A stretch of 64,000 nucleotides of DNA, taken from contig NZ_JAGSYE010000003.1 in the NCBI RefSeq assembly GCF_025685565.1, positions 186,001 through 250,000 of the forward strand, given 5' to 3'. The stretch is from Granulicella aggregans. GTDB taxonomy: Bacteria > Acidobacteriota > Terriglobia > Terriglobales > Acidobacteriaceae. The position numbers and the translations under genes were made by a program. Below are positions 16,179-23,823 of the stretch, piece after piece (position 1 is the stretch's first letter; every line of letters starts with the position of its first letter). The notes beneath the pieces were generated by a model. The model saw only the letters and a program-made list of their open reading frames with translations. It was not told where the DNA came from and searched no databases.

Positions 16179-17837
16179 CTACTTCGCCCCCTCGAAGCGC
16201 TTGAAGAAGCTCGAGTCGAGGTAGTGCTGCGTCGCCGGATCATTCGCAACCGTCCGCGCAAGATCGGCGAGATAACTGTTGAACTGCGCCGCAGCCACAT
16301 AATCGACCGGCTGAGTCAGGTCGTCGTCGGTCGAGTGATATCGCTGCGCCAGCCAAGCTCTCCACGCCTTGTACTCAGGCGATCCCATCGTCCATCCAAA
16401 CTTGAACGCCAGCGCCGGAACTCCCGCCTGCACGAAGCTGTATTGATCGGTGCGGATGAAGGAGTTGCGGTCCGGCTCGGGATCGACCGCAATCTCAATT
16501 CCATGGATCGCCCCCACAGCCTTAGCATCATCAGCCAGCGTCGACTGCTCCAGCCCCTGCACATGCAGCTTTTTCAGCGGAAAGATCGGCATGAACATGT
16601 CGAGATTCAGATCGGCGGCAATCTCGTTCTCTGGCACTGTCGGATGCCCCGCGAAGTAACGCGACCCGAGCAATCCCTTCTCTTCCGCAGTGAAGATCAC
16701 AAACAGCATCGATCGCTTCGGCCTCACCGGATTCGCCGCGAAACTCTTTGCGACCTCCAGCACCGTAGCAACGCCTGAAGCATCGTCCATCGCTCCGGCA
16801 TAGATCGTCTTACCGTTGATCGGTGCGCCTACACCAAGGTGGTCCAGGTGCGCGGAGACCAGAACATACTCCTCCGCCAGCTTCGGGTCTGATCCCTTCA
16901 GCTTGGCGACGATATTCGGCGACTCTACCTGCGCCGTCTCCGTTGTCACCATCGCCGTCAGACTCTTTCCCAGCGCAAATCGCGGCAGCGGCTTCTGCGC
17001 ATCGGCAAGCGCAAGCACCTCCGCAAACGTATGTCCCGTTCCGGCAAACAGCTTCTCCGCTTCAGCCGGATTGAAGGTCGCCGCAAAGAGTTCTCCATCA
17101 ATGTCCTCAAGCGCAGGATGTCTGGCCGCGAGCGCCTTCGCATCCGGGTAGGCAGCGAGCCGCATCCCCGGCTGCGAGGCTCCGCTCGCTACGCGCGCCC
17201 AGCCGAAGTCCATCGACTTCGGTGTCGGTATCGAGATCGCTCCAACCGCGCCCGCATCCTTCAACGCCCTGCGAAACGGAGAAGTCCGAGCAAACGACTT
17301 CAGCGGCCCTGGCAAGTCCGCCGGGCCTCCATTTACGTAGACCACAATCTTTCCCTTGAGCTCCGACATCGGAAGCTCCGCCGAATTGAAGTCGTCGTAC
17401 TTCGCCTCCGGCAGATGCAGCCCATATCCGATAAAGACCAGCGGCGCGTTGATCGTCTTCGGCTGTGGCGACCGTGTGCCCAGGATCGCGTCCTCACCCA
17501 ACACCAGCGGTTCGGTCTTCCCATTGACCGTAAGCGCAAGGGAAGACTTCTCCGCGATCACCCGCTGCACATCAAACTTCACCGGCTGATAGAAGCTGCC
17601 GTTCTTGCCCGCAGGCTCCAACCCATCAGACTTGAACTGGCCGACGACATAAGCGGCTGCACGCATATACTCTGCGCTGCCCGTCTGTCGGCCCTGCATC
17701 GAGTCATCAGCAAGCGTCTGCACATGCTTCCACCACGCGCGGCCAGCGGGGGCGTCATTGTTTGGGGTCTGAGCGATCAACGCTCCCGACCCGACCACCA
17801 CTGCTAGAAGAAAGCTGAAACTCCGGTGAAGGTTCAC
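16179..17837 (-). CDS. Secreted M28 family zinc peptidase with PA-type insert
   Basis: Exported metallopeptidase of 552 residues with a signal peptide (cleavage after IAQ, about 23). A protease-associated-like domain (about 110-280) is inserted before the catalytic core. Two-zinc ligands of the M28 family are seen: His in SAHLDHLG, Asp in GAMDDASG, the Glu pair in TAEEKGLLGS, Asp in LNLDM, and the terminal His in YHSTDDD. Expected to release amino acids from peptides in the periplasm or outside the cell. Start is GTG with a GGAG site. The GH5 gene lies upstream on the same strand. Confidence 0.9.
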   Translation of the reverse strand: MNLHRSFSFLLAVVVGSGALIAQTPNNDAPAGRAWWKHVQTLADDSMQGRQTGSAEYMRAAAYVVGQFKSDGLEPAGKNGSFYQPVKFDVQRVIAEKSSLALTVNGKTEPLVLGEDAILGTRSPQPKTINAPLVFIGYGLHLPEAKYDDFNSAELPMSELKGKIVVYVNGGPADLPGPLKSFARTSPFRRALKDAGAVGAISIPTPKSMDFGWARVASGASQPGMRLAAYPDAKALAARHPALEDIDGELFAATFNPAEAEKLFAGTGHTFAEVLALADAQKPLPRFALGKSLTAMVTTETAQVESPNIVAKLKGSDPKLAEEYVLVSAHLDHLGVGAPINGKTIYAGAMDDASGVATVLEVAKSFAANPVRPKRSMLFVIFTAEEKGLLGSRYFAGHPTVPENEIAADLNLDMFMPIFPLKKLHVQGLEQSTLADDAKAVGAIHGIEIAVDPEPDRNSFIRTDQYSFVQAGVPALAFKFGWTMGSPEYKAWRAWLAQRYHSTDDDLTQPVDYVAAAQFNSYLADLARTVANDPATQHYLDSSFFKRFEGAK

Positions 17838-17885
17838 TCAGACGCTCCTGGAATGATCGATACAAGCTCTTCATCAATTCGCGAG

Positions 17886-19031
17886 TTACTGCCCGTGCAG
17901 TCCAAGCGCGTCAGCGACACCCTTATCAACCGTGGTCTTTCCGTTGGCCTTGGTCACGATCGCGAAGCCACCCTGGTAGTCCCACATAGACCAGCCAATG
18001 TGATGCGCCTCGAACGCAACTCGCATATCGTGCAACCACGCGTCCCGCGCCGCCGGATCGGAGTACGTCCTGTACACGCCAAACTCGCCACACCACACAG
18101 GAACATGGTGCTTCGCTCCCCACTCCGCCATGGTGGCAATCTCTTCGTCGACCTTCTTTGAGTCCCAGTGCTGCTTGCCGTACCAGGCAAGGTCCTTCTT
18201 GCCCTGCTCCGTCGATTCAAGACCGAGCAACGGCGCAACGTTCTCCTCAGTCGAAGGATACGGCACCTTGCGCAGCGGCTTCAGAGACTCACCCACCCAG
18301 TTCGCGCCCTGGTGGGTGAAAGTCATCGGATCGTAGTCATGGAAGCTATAGATCACGTTGTCGTCGCGAACAGGCTCCAGCAGCTTCAACCCCTCGACAC
18401 CGCCCCACTTCGCTCCGGTTGCGATGATGGTGTGCCTCGACGCGATGGTCCGGATGGCCGGGATAACGCTCGCCTGGATACCTGCCCAGCGGTAGGCATC
18501 GTCGAAGTGCGGCTCGTTGAGCACTTCGAAGTAGACCTTGCTCGGATCGGTGCCGGCGTAGTGCGATGCAAAGGTCTTCCAGAACGTGAGGAGATTGGCA
18601 ACGGACGCATCGCCTTTGCCGAGCGCGTCCATGAACGGCATCTCGGGGTGAATATCGAGGATGACGATGAGCCCCGTCGCGGTAATGTCGGCGACCGTCT
18701 TATCGAGCCGCGCAATCGCTTCGGGGTCCAGCGCATCGGGCTTGCCTCCGGCCATCAGGGGTTCGGGATTGATGCTGAGCCGGGCGTGATCGAAGCCCAG
18801 CGACTTCACCAGTCGGAAGTCGTCCGCTGTCGTGTACTCCTCCAGGTGCTTGGCAGAGTAGTCCCAATCCTGCGCATACCACATGCTCAGGTTGATGCCG
18901 CGCTTCAGATGCGCTGCCCGGAAGAATGCAATTCCACTGCCTGAACCGGAGCCCAGACTCTGCGCCTCAATGCAACTGGCTCCGGTCATCACTATCAGCG
19001 CGCAAACCAGCACTCCCAGAAACTTCTTCAT
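17886..19031 (-). CDS. Secreted GH5 endoglucanase-type enzyme
   Basis: Secreted TIM-barrel glycosidase of 381 residues. Signal peptide about 1-23, then a Ser/Gly linker, then the barrel beginning LKRGINLSMW. Acid/base Glu173 lies in LNEPHF and nucleophile Glu316 in WCGEFG. Likely hydrolyses beta-1,4-glucan or mannan. The ATG at 19031 has AGGA at good spacing; an in-frame ATG three codons upstream is possible. It probably shares a transcript with the M28 gene 48 bases downstream. Confidence 0.9.
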   Translation of the reverse strand: MKKFLGVLVCALIVMTGASCIEAQSLGSGSGSGIAFFRAAHLKRGINLSMWYAQDWDYSAKHLEEYTTADDFRLVKSLGFDHARLSINPEPLMAGGKPDALDPEAIARLDKTVADITATGLIVILDIHPEMPFMDALGKGDASVANLLTFWKTFASHYAGTDPSKVYFEVLNEPHFDDAYRWAGIQASVIPAIRTIASRHTIIATGAKWGGVEGLKLLEPVRDDNVIYSFHDYDPMTFTHQGANWVGESLKPLRKVPYPSTEENVAPLLGLESTEQGKKDLAWYGKQHWDSKKVDEEIATMAEWGAKHHVPVWCGEFGVYRTYSDPAARDAWLHDMRVAFEAHHIGWSMWDYQGGFAIVTKANGKTTVDKGVADALGLHGQ

Positions 19032-19053
19032 CAGGCCCATCCTCGCAATGCTC

Positions 19054-19635
19054 TTACTCTTCGAACTCGCGATTCCAGCTCTTGATCACATGTGTCTCGC
19101 GTTCAAATCCCAGCACGCTCAACGATCCCGTCCCTAGAGCCAGCAAACTTCCGCCGGTCGCCGGAAGACCAATCCACCGGGCCGCCAGAATCCGCAGAAT
19201 ATGCGCGTGCGCGAAAAGCGCAACCTGCCCATCAGCGCCAGCCGCGGCCAACGACCGCGCAATCACACCATCCGCACGCTCGCCCACATGCTCCACCGGT
19301 TCGCCATCGACAATCTCGTCCTTCCACACCGACCAGTTGGGATGATCGACGCGGATCTCCTTCGTCGTCTTGCCCTCAAAGATGCCGTAGTCCCACTCGC
19401 GCAGGCCTTCGTCGATCACAGCAACGTCGCCGTATCCGGCGATCTTGCACGTCTCTCGCGCCCGCTGCATCGGGCTGGTAAACACAGCGGCAAACTTCTT
19501 TCCCTTCAGGTACGCCTTCAGCTCCTCCGCCCGCACCCGCCCATGGTCGGTCAGGGAGATATCCGTGCGGCTGGTGTGCGCTCCACTCAGACTCCACTCC
19601 GTTTCACCGTGTCGAATCAACCAAACCTCAGCCAT
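19054..19635 (-). CDS. Histidine phosphatase (phosphoglycerate mutase-like)
   Basis: Cytoplasmic phosphatase of 193 residues in the histidine phosphatase superfamily. The catalytic His is in LIRHGETEW, the second Arg in TSPMQRARET, the acid/base Glu in LREWDYG, and the second His in ALFAHAHILR. Members act on phosphoglycerates, sugar phosphates or nucleoside phosphates; the substrate here is not evident. It is divergent from uvrB, with 42 bases between the starts. Confidence 0.88.
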   Translation of the reverse strand: MAEVWLIRHGETEWSLSGAHTSRTDISLTDHGRVRAEELKAYLKGKKFAAVFTSPMQRARETCKIAGYGDVAVIDEGLREWDYGIFEGKTTKEIRVDHPNWSVWKDEIVDGEPVEHVGERADGVIARSLAAAGADGQVALFAHAHILRILAARWIGLPATGGSLLALGTGSLSVLGFERETHVIKSWNREFEE

Positions 19636-19651
19636 CAGACTCTCCCATTTC

Positions 19652-19667
19652 TTCGCTTATTCTTCTA
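19652..19667 (+). promoter_or_regulatory. Candidate LexA-type direct repeat upstream of uvrB
   Basis: TTCGC at 19652 and TTCTA at 19663 share the 11-base period of the TTCGC pair in the lexA promoter (12522 and 12533). The second half-site is degenerate. Proposed only because both genes belong to the SOS response in most bacteria. Confidence 0.3.
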
Positions 19668-19677
19668 TCCTGTAAGG

Positions 19678-21666
19678 ATGGACTTCCAGCTCACAACATC
19701 GTACAAGCCCCAGGGAGATCAGCCCCGCGCCATCGCCGAACTCGTCTCCGGAATCAACGCCGGCGAGAAGGACCAGGTGCTGCTCGGCGTCACCGGCTCC
19801 GGCAAGACCTTTACGATGGCCAAGATTATTGAAGAGCTACAACGCCCGGCCCTCATTCTTGCACATAACAAGACCCTCGCCGCGCAGCTTTACCACGAAT
19901 TCAAAACCTTTTTCCCGAACAACGCGGTCGAGTACTTCGTCTCCTACTACGACTACTACCAGCCCGAGGCCTACATTCCCTCCGGCGACCTCTTCATCGA
20001 AAAAGAAGCCACCATCAACGAGGAGCTCGACAAGCTCCGCCTCTCCGCCACGCGCTCGCTCTTCGAACGCCGCGACGCCATCATCGTCAGCTCGGTCTCC
20101 TGCATCTACGGCCTAGGCTCGCCAGAGGCCTACTACGGCATGTTGCTGCTGCTCGAAAAAGGCCAGAAGATCAAGCGCGAAGACATCACCCGCCGTCTCG
20201 TCGAGATCCTCTACGACCGCAACGACGTCGACTTCCGCCGCGGTACCTTCCGCGTCCGCGGCGACATCATCGAGGTCTACCCCACCTACGACGAGAACGC
20301 ATATCGCATCGAGCTCTTCGGCGACGAGATCGACTCCCTCTCGCAGATCGACCCACTCTTCGGCACGGTAAAGCAGAAGTACTCTCGCCTGCCCATCTAT
20401 CCCAAGTCCCACTATGTAGTCCAGCCCGAACGTAAGAAGGCCGCCTCCGACTCCATCCTCGCCGAGCTCTTCGAGTGGGAGGCGCAGCTTGAAAAAGAAG
20501 GCCGCCTCGTCGAGTCGCAGCGCATCCACCAGCGCACCCGCTTCGACCTCGAGATGATCAAGTCCGTCGGCTACTGCCACGGCATCGAGAACTACTCGCG
20601 TCACTTCTCCGGCCGTCTGCCGGGAGAGCCACCGCCGACCCTGCTCGACTATTTTCCGAGGGACTTCCTGCTGTTTATAGACGAGTCCCACGTCACCGTC
20701 CCGCAGCTTCACGGCATGTGGCACGGCGACCGCAGCCGCAAGCAGAACCTCGTAGACTACGGCTTCCGTCTGCCCAGCGCCATGGATAACCGCCCGCTCA
20801 AGTTTGAAGAGTTCGAGGGCCGCACCGGACAGATCATCTATGTCTCGGCCACGCCCGGCCCCTACGAACTCACCAAGGCCGCAGGCGTAGTCGTGGAACA
20901 GATCATCCGTCCGACCGGCCTGGTCGACCCACCGGTCGAAATTCGCCCGGTCAAAGGACAGATCGATGACCTGCTCGCAGAGATTCGCGACCGCGTCAGC
21001 AAAGATCAGCGCGTCCTTGTCACCACTCTTACCAAGCGCATGTCTGAGGACTTAGCCAACTACTACACCGAAGTCGGCGTGCGCTGCCGCTACATGCACT
21101 CAGAGATCGAGACCCTAGAGCGCATCAAACTCCTACGCGATCTTCGCAAGGGCGAGTACGACGTTCTCATCGGCATCAACCTTCTCCGCGAAGGCCTTGA
21201 CCTTCCCGAAGTCTCGCTGGTGGCTATTCTAGACGCCGACAAAGAAGGCTTCCTTCGCTCGCAAGGCTCACTCATCCAAACCATCGGTCGCGCCGCCCGC
21301 CACCTCGAAGGCCGCGCCATCCTCTACGCCGACAAGATGACCGACTCCATGCAGCGCGCCATCAACGAGACCGACCGCCGCCGCGAAAAGCAGGTCGCCT
21401 ACAACGAGGAGAACGGCATCACGCCGATGTCTGTCATCCGCCCACTGGAGATGGGCCTCGCCGGCATCCTCAAAGCCGACTACGCCGACCTCACCGACGA
21501 AGCCGAAGGCATGCCTGACTTCGCTACCCAGCAGGAGCTCGATACTTACATCGGAAAGCTTGAATCAGACATGCGCGAAGCCGCCAAGAAGTTCGAGTTC
21601 GAAAAGGCCGCGAAGCTCCGCGATACGGTTAAGGAGCTACGCACGAAAGAATTCCTGTTTTCTTAA
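19678..21666 (+). CDS. uvrB: Excinuclease ABC subunit UvrB
   Basis: DNA-damage recognition helicase-like subunit of nucleotide excision repair, 662 residues, the family length. Walker A is GVTGSGKT (37-44); the beta-hairpin YYDYYQPEAYIP that inserts between DNA strands follows; the DESH box, the GRAAR motif of helicase motif VI, and a C-terminal UVR coiled coil (about 625-660, for UvrC contact) are all present. Loaded onto damage by UvrA and then recruits UvrC. ATG at 19678 is preceded by TAAGG and matches the family N-terminus; the frame is open far upstream but that part is antisense to the phosphatase gene. Confidence 0.97.
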   Translation: MDFQLTTSYKPQGDQPRAIAELVSGINAGEKDQVLLGVTGSGKTFTMAKIIEELQRPALILAHNKTLAAQLYHEFKTFFPNNAVEYFVSYYDYYQPEAYIPSGDLFIEKEATINEELDKLRLSATRSLFERRDAIIVSSVSCIYGLGSPEAYYGMLLLLEKGQKIKREDITRRLVEILYDRNDVDFRRGTFRVRGDIIEVYPTYDENAYRIELFGDEIDSLSQIDPLFGTVKQKYSRLPIYPKSHYVVQPERKKAASDSILAELFEWEAQLEKEGRLVESQRIHQRTRFDLEMIKSVGYCHGIENYSRHFSGRLPGEPPPTLLDYFPRDFLLFIDESHVTVPQLHGMWHGDRSRKQNLVDYGFRLPSAMDNRPLKFEEFEGRTGQIIYVSATPGPYELTKAAGVVVEQIIRPTGLVDPPVEIRPVKGQIDDLLAEIRDRVSKDQRVLVTTLTKRMSEDLANYYTEVGVRCRYMHSEIETLERIKLLRDLRKGEYDVLIGINLLREGLDLPEVSLVAILDADKEGFLRSQGSLIQTIGRAARHLEGRAILYADKMTDSMQRAINETDRRREKQVAYNEENGITPMSVIRPLEMGLAGILKADYADLTDEAEGMPDFATQQELDTYIGKLESDMREAAKKFEFEKAAKLRDTVKELRTKEFLFS

Positions 21667-21740
21667 TTGCAGGCCAGCTCTCATGCCGCATGAGTCATCA
21701 CCGCAACTTTTTCCACGATTTCGCGTTGATTTCATTGACA

Positions 21741-21771
21741 GATCTGGCACCGGAAGGATGGTGACCAGATC
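21741..21771. other. Hairpin after uvrB
   Basis: GATCTGGCACC (21741-21751) pairs with GGTG-A-CCAGATC (21760-21771), an 11-pair stem with one bulged A and an eight-base loop. It lies between uvrB and the DUF3300 gene. There is no T-run, so it may be a transcript-stability structure rather than a classic terminator. Confidence 0.45.
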
Positions 21772-21799
21772 AGATTGAAATGAAACAGGAAATGTTGCC

Positions 21800-22729
21800 A
21801 TGAATAAATCTGCATTGCTTCTACTGCTTCTTACAACATCGCTTGAAGTCTCCGCAGTTGCTCAAACCGTGAACCAGAGCGGGAATCAGGCTCCCGCGCC
21901 AATCGTTCGTCAGGCCCCGTCCGAGCCGGATGCCCAGGCTCCGCCGCCCAGCTACCCGGCCTCGGTGCCGCCGCCTGCCGACCAGGCACCGCCTCCCCCG
22001 CCAATGGCTCCGCAGCAGCTCGATGGGCTCGTTCAGCGCATCGCGCTCTACCCTGATCCGCTACTGGCCCAGGTCCTCACCGCGTCGACCTTCTGGTATC
22101 AGATCGGCGATGCAGCTGGCTGGGCAAACCAGCACGCCTATCTTCGCGGCGATGCGCTCGCCCAGGCCATCCAGGCGGACAACCTGCCATGGGATCCAAG
22201 CGTCCTCGCGCTCTTGCCTTTCCCGTCCGTACTCGACATGATGGCCCGCGACCCGCAATGGACGGGCAATCTCGGGAACGCGGTTCTGAATCAGCGCCCG
22301 GACGTAATGGATGCGGTGCAGCGCGAACGCCGCATCGCCCGCGACTACGGCTATCTCGCGACGTCCCCCTATTACGATGTCGTGGACAGCGGCGGCTATC
22401 TTGAGATTCAGCCGCTCAACCCGGCGTACTACTACGTTCCGGTCTACGATCCAGCGATCGTGTTCTTTGCGCCACGGCCTGGCTTCGTGGTTGCCGGCGC
22501 GATACACTTCGGCCCCGCTATCGTCATCGGCCCGTCGTTCGGGGTATTCGGATGGTTCGGCGCTGGATTCGGCTGGGGCACGCATGCCATCTTCATCGAC
22601 CACCGCCCGTGGGTTCGCACCTTTGCGAATCGCGGCGTCTACGTCCATCCTTATGGCCGGCCCATCGCACGGCCAGTCGGACCACGGATCGAATCTCACC
22701 CGCTGCGGGATGATCGGCATAGACGATAG
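21800..22729 (+). CDS. DUF3300 domain secreted protein
   Basis: Exported protein of 309 residues with a signal peptide (about 1-22), a Pro/Ala/Gln-rich linker (about 28-75), and a DUF3300 domain (about 76-230) with LALYPDPLLAQVL-like sequence (IALYPDPLLAQVLTAS), WANQHAYLRGDALAQAI, PWDPSVLALLPFP and VYVPVYDP-like YYVPVYDP. The C-terminal part is Gly/aromatic then basic (PIARPVGPR). Found in envelopes of many Gram-negative bacteria, function unknown. A strong terminator follows. Confidence 0.87.
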   Translation: MNKSALLLLLLTTSLEVSAVAQTVNQSGNQAPAPIVRQAPSEPDAQAPPPSYPASVPPPADQAPPPPPMAPQQLDGLVQRIALYPDPLLAQVLTASTFWYQIGDAAGWANQHAYLRGDALAQAIQADNLPWDPSVLALLPFPSVLDMMARDPQWTGNLGNAVLNQRPDVMDAVQRERRIARDYGYLATSPYYDVVDSGGYLEIQPLNPAYYYVPVYDPAIVFFAPRPGFVVAGAIHFGPAIVIGPSFGVFGWFGAGFGWGTHAIFIDHRPWVRTFANRGVYVHPYGRPIARPVGPRIESHPLRDDRHRR

Positions 22730-22771
22730 AGACACTATCGAAGCTAGATGATAAGTGATTGCAAAATACTT

Positions 22772-22806
22772 AAGGATTTGTCTCTACGTGAGGCAAATCC
22801 TTTTTT
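22772..22806 (+). terminator. Rho-independent terminator after DUF3300 gene
   Basis: Perfect nine-base stem AAGGATTTG (22772-22780) and CAAATCCTT (22794-22802), 13-base loop, followed by an uninterrupted T-run to 22806. It is the clearest intrinsic terminator in the window. Confidence 0.88.
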
Positions 22807-22846
22807 CTTTGCGGGCAAAAAATTGACGAGTCCACCCATAAATTCA

Positions 22847-22875
22847 TTGCCCCCTCCCATCGAGAGTGCTATTCT
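22847..22875 (+). promoter_or_regulatory. Putative promoter of the BamE-like-module gene
   Basis: TTGCCC (22847-22852) and TATTCT (22870-22875) are spaced by 17 bases, about 60 bases before the ATG at 22935 and just downstream of the terminator. Weak -35 match. Confidence 0.35.
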
Positions 22876-22934
22876 TCTGGCCATTCCAGATGCTAGCCCC
22901 GGAACTCTAGGGAATTTTGCTCTTCGAGGGAACC

Positions 22935-23765
22935 ATGATTTCGCCCCGCTTTGCCGCGTCATGCTGCGTGTCCATTTCGCTCTTCACCTCCTGCCTGATC
23001 GCGCATGGCCAGACGACACCCGCAGAAATCGAGCAGAAGCTGGATGCCGAGTACACCGTCTCGAAGGCAGCAGCCGACAAAAGTGACATCGTCACTGCCG
23101 GCTCAGTGCTTGTGCTCAAAAAAGACGGCCTCATTATGAGCGCCACAACGGGCACAAAAGCTCAAGACGAATATAAAGATGGCAAGATAACCGCAAAGGG
23201 AGCGGTCGGTGCCGCGGTGAAGGTCCCGAGTTGGATGAAGGGTCACGTCCCAGGCTCTGACATCAAAACCCGGACCTTCGTCGCGGGAGAGAAGTTCTTC
23301 GTCTCCGGCATCACCGTCACCAAGGACGGGGTCGTAATGGAGTTGATCAGTGATCCGTTCGCGGATGTTCGTTACATCACCGATCTGAAATTTCCCTTCA
23401 AGGGCTCGATCCCTTCCGTCGATCAGGTGGACAGCACCATCGCGGAGGTAGTCAAGGTTCAGGCAGATGACTCAGCAGCAGCCGGCAAGGATGCAAAGCA
23501 GCCCGCGCCCGCGCCCGCGCCCGCGTCACAGGCTGCAGTTGCAGCAGCCGCGCCAGCACCTATGGCCGCCATTCCGCCGCCGCCACCGCCGCCGGACACT
23601 CCTCCGCCCACACCCAAGACCATCAAGCTCAAGCAGACCCGCGAAGAAGTCGTGGCAGCTTTCGGCGAACCCACTTCCATTCGCGATCTTGGCGTGAAAA
23701 AGATCTATATCTATCCAGATATGAAGGTCACCTTCGTCAACAACAAGGTCACCGACGTCCAGTAG
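22935..23765 (+). CDS. Secreted protein with C-terminal BamE/SmpA-like module
   Basis: Exported protein of 276 residues, no known family overall. Signal peptide about 1-24; an N-terminal domain (about 25-170: VTAGSVLVLKKDGLIMS, FVAGEKFFVSGITV); a low-complexity Ala/Pro linker (about 180-230); and a C-terminal module (about 231-276) with TREEVVAAFGEP and KKIYIYPDMKVTFVNNKVTD. The module looks like a BamE/SmpA hinge. The next gene ends with the same module after a completely different N-terminus, so the two are likely an operon (58-base gap). The ATG at 22935 has GAGGG upstream. Function unknown; an envelope sensor or assembly role is a guess. Confidence 0.75.
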   Translation: MISPRFAASCCVSISLFTSCLIAHGQTTPAEIEQKLDAEYTVSKAAADKSDIVTAGSVLVLKKDGLIMSATTGTKAQDEYKDGKITAKGAVGAAVKVPSWMKGHVPGSDIKTRTFVAGEKFFVSGITVTKDGVVMELISDPFADVRYITDLKFPFKGSIPSVDQVDSTIAEVVKVQADDSAAAGKDAKQPAPAPAPASQAAVAAAAPAPMAAIPPPPPPPDTPPPTPKTIKLKQTREEVVAAFGEPTSIRDLGVKKIYIYPDMKVTFVNNKVTDVQ

Positions 23766-23823
23766 CAAGCTGTTAGCAGGCGCTACCCAGCAAGATCAAG
23801 GGTGCTTTGTTCAAGGAGTAGTC

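Noticed and set aside
19101..19140. tRNA-like GTTCAAATC sequence
   Set aside because: It lies inside the histidine phosphatase gene and no cloverleaf can be drawn; no tRNA found in the window.
19201..19677. Extension of uvrB upstream to 19201
   Set aside because: The extra 159 codons are antisense to the histidine phosphatase gene, and the MDFQLTTSYKPQGDQPRAI start matches UvrB proteins.
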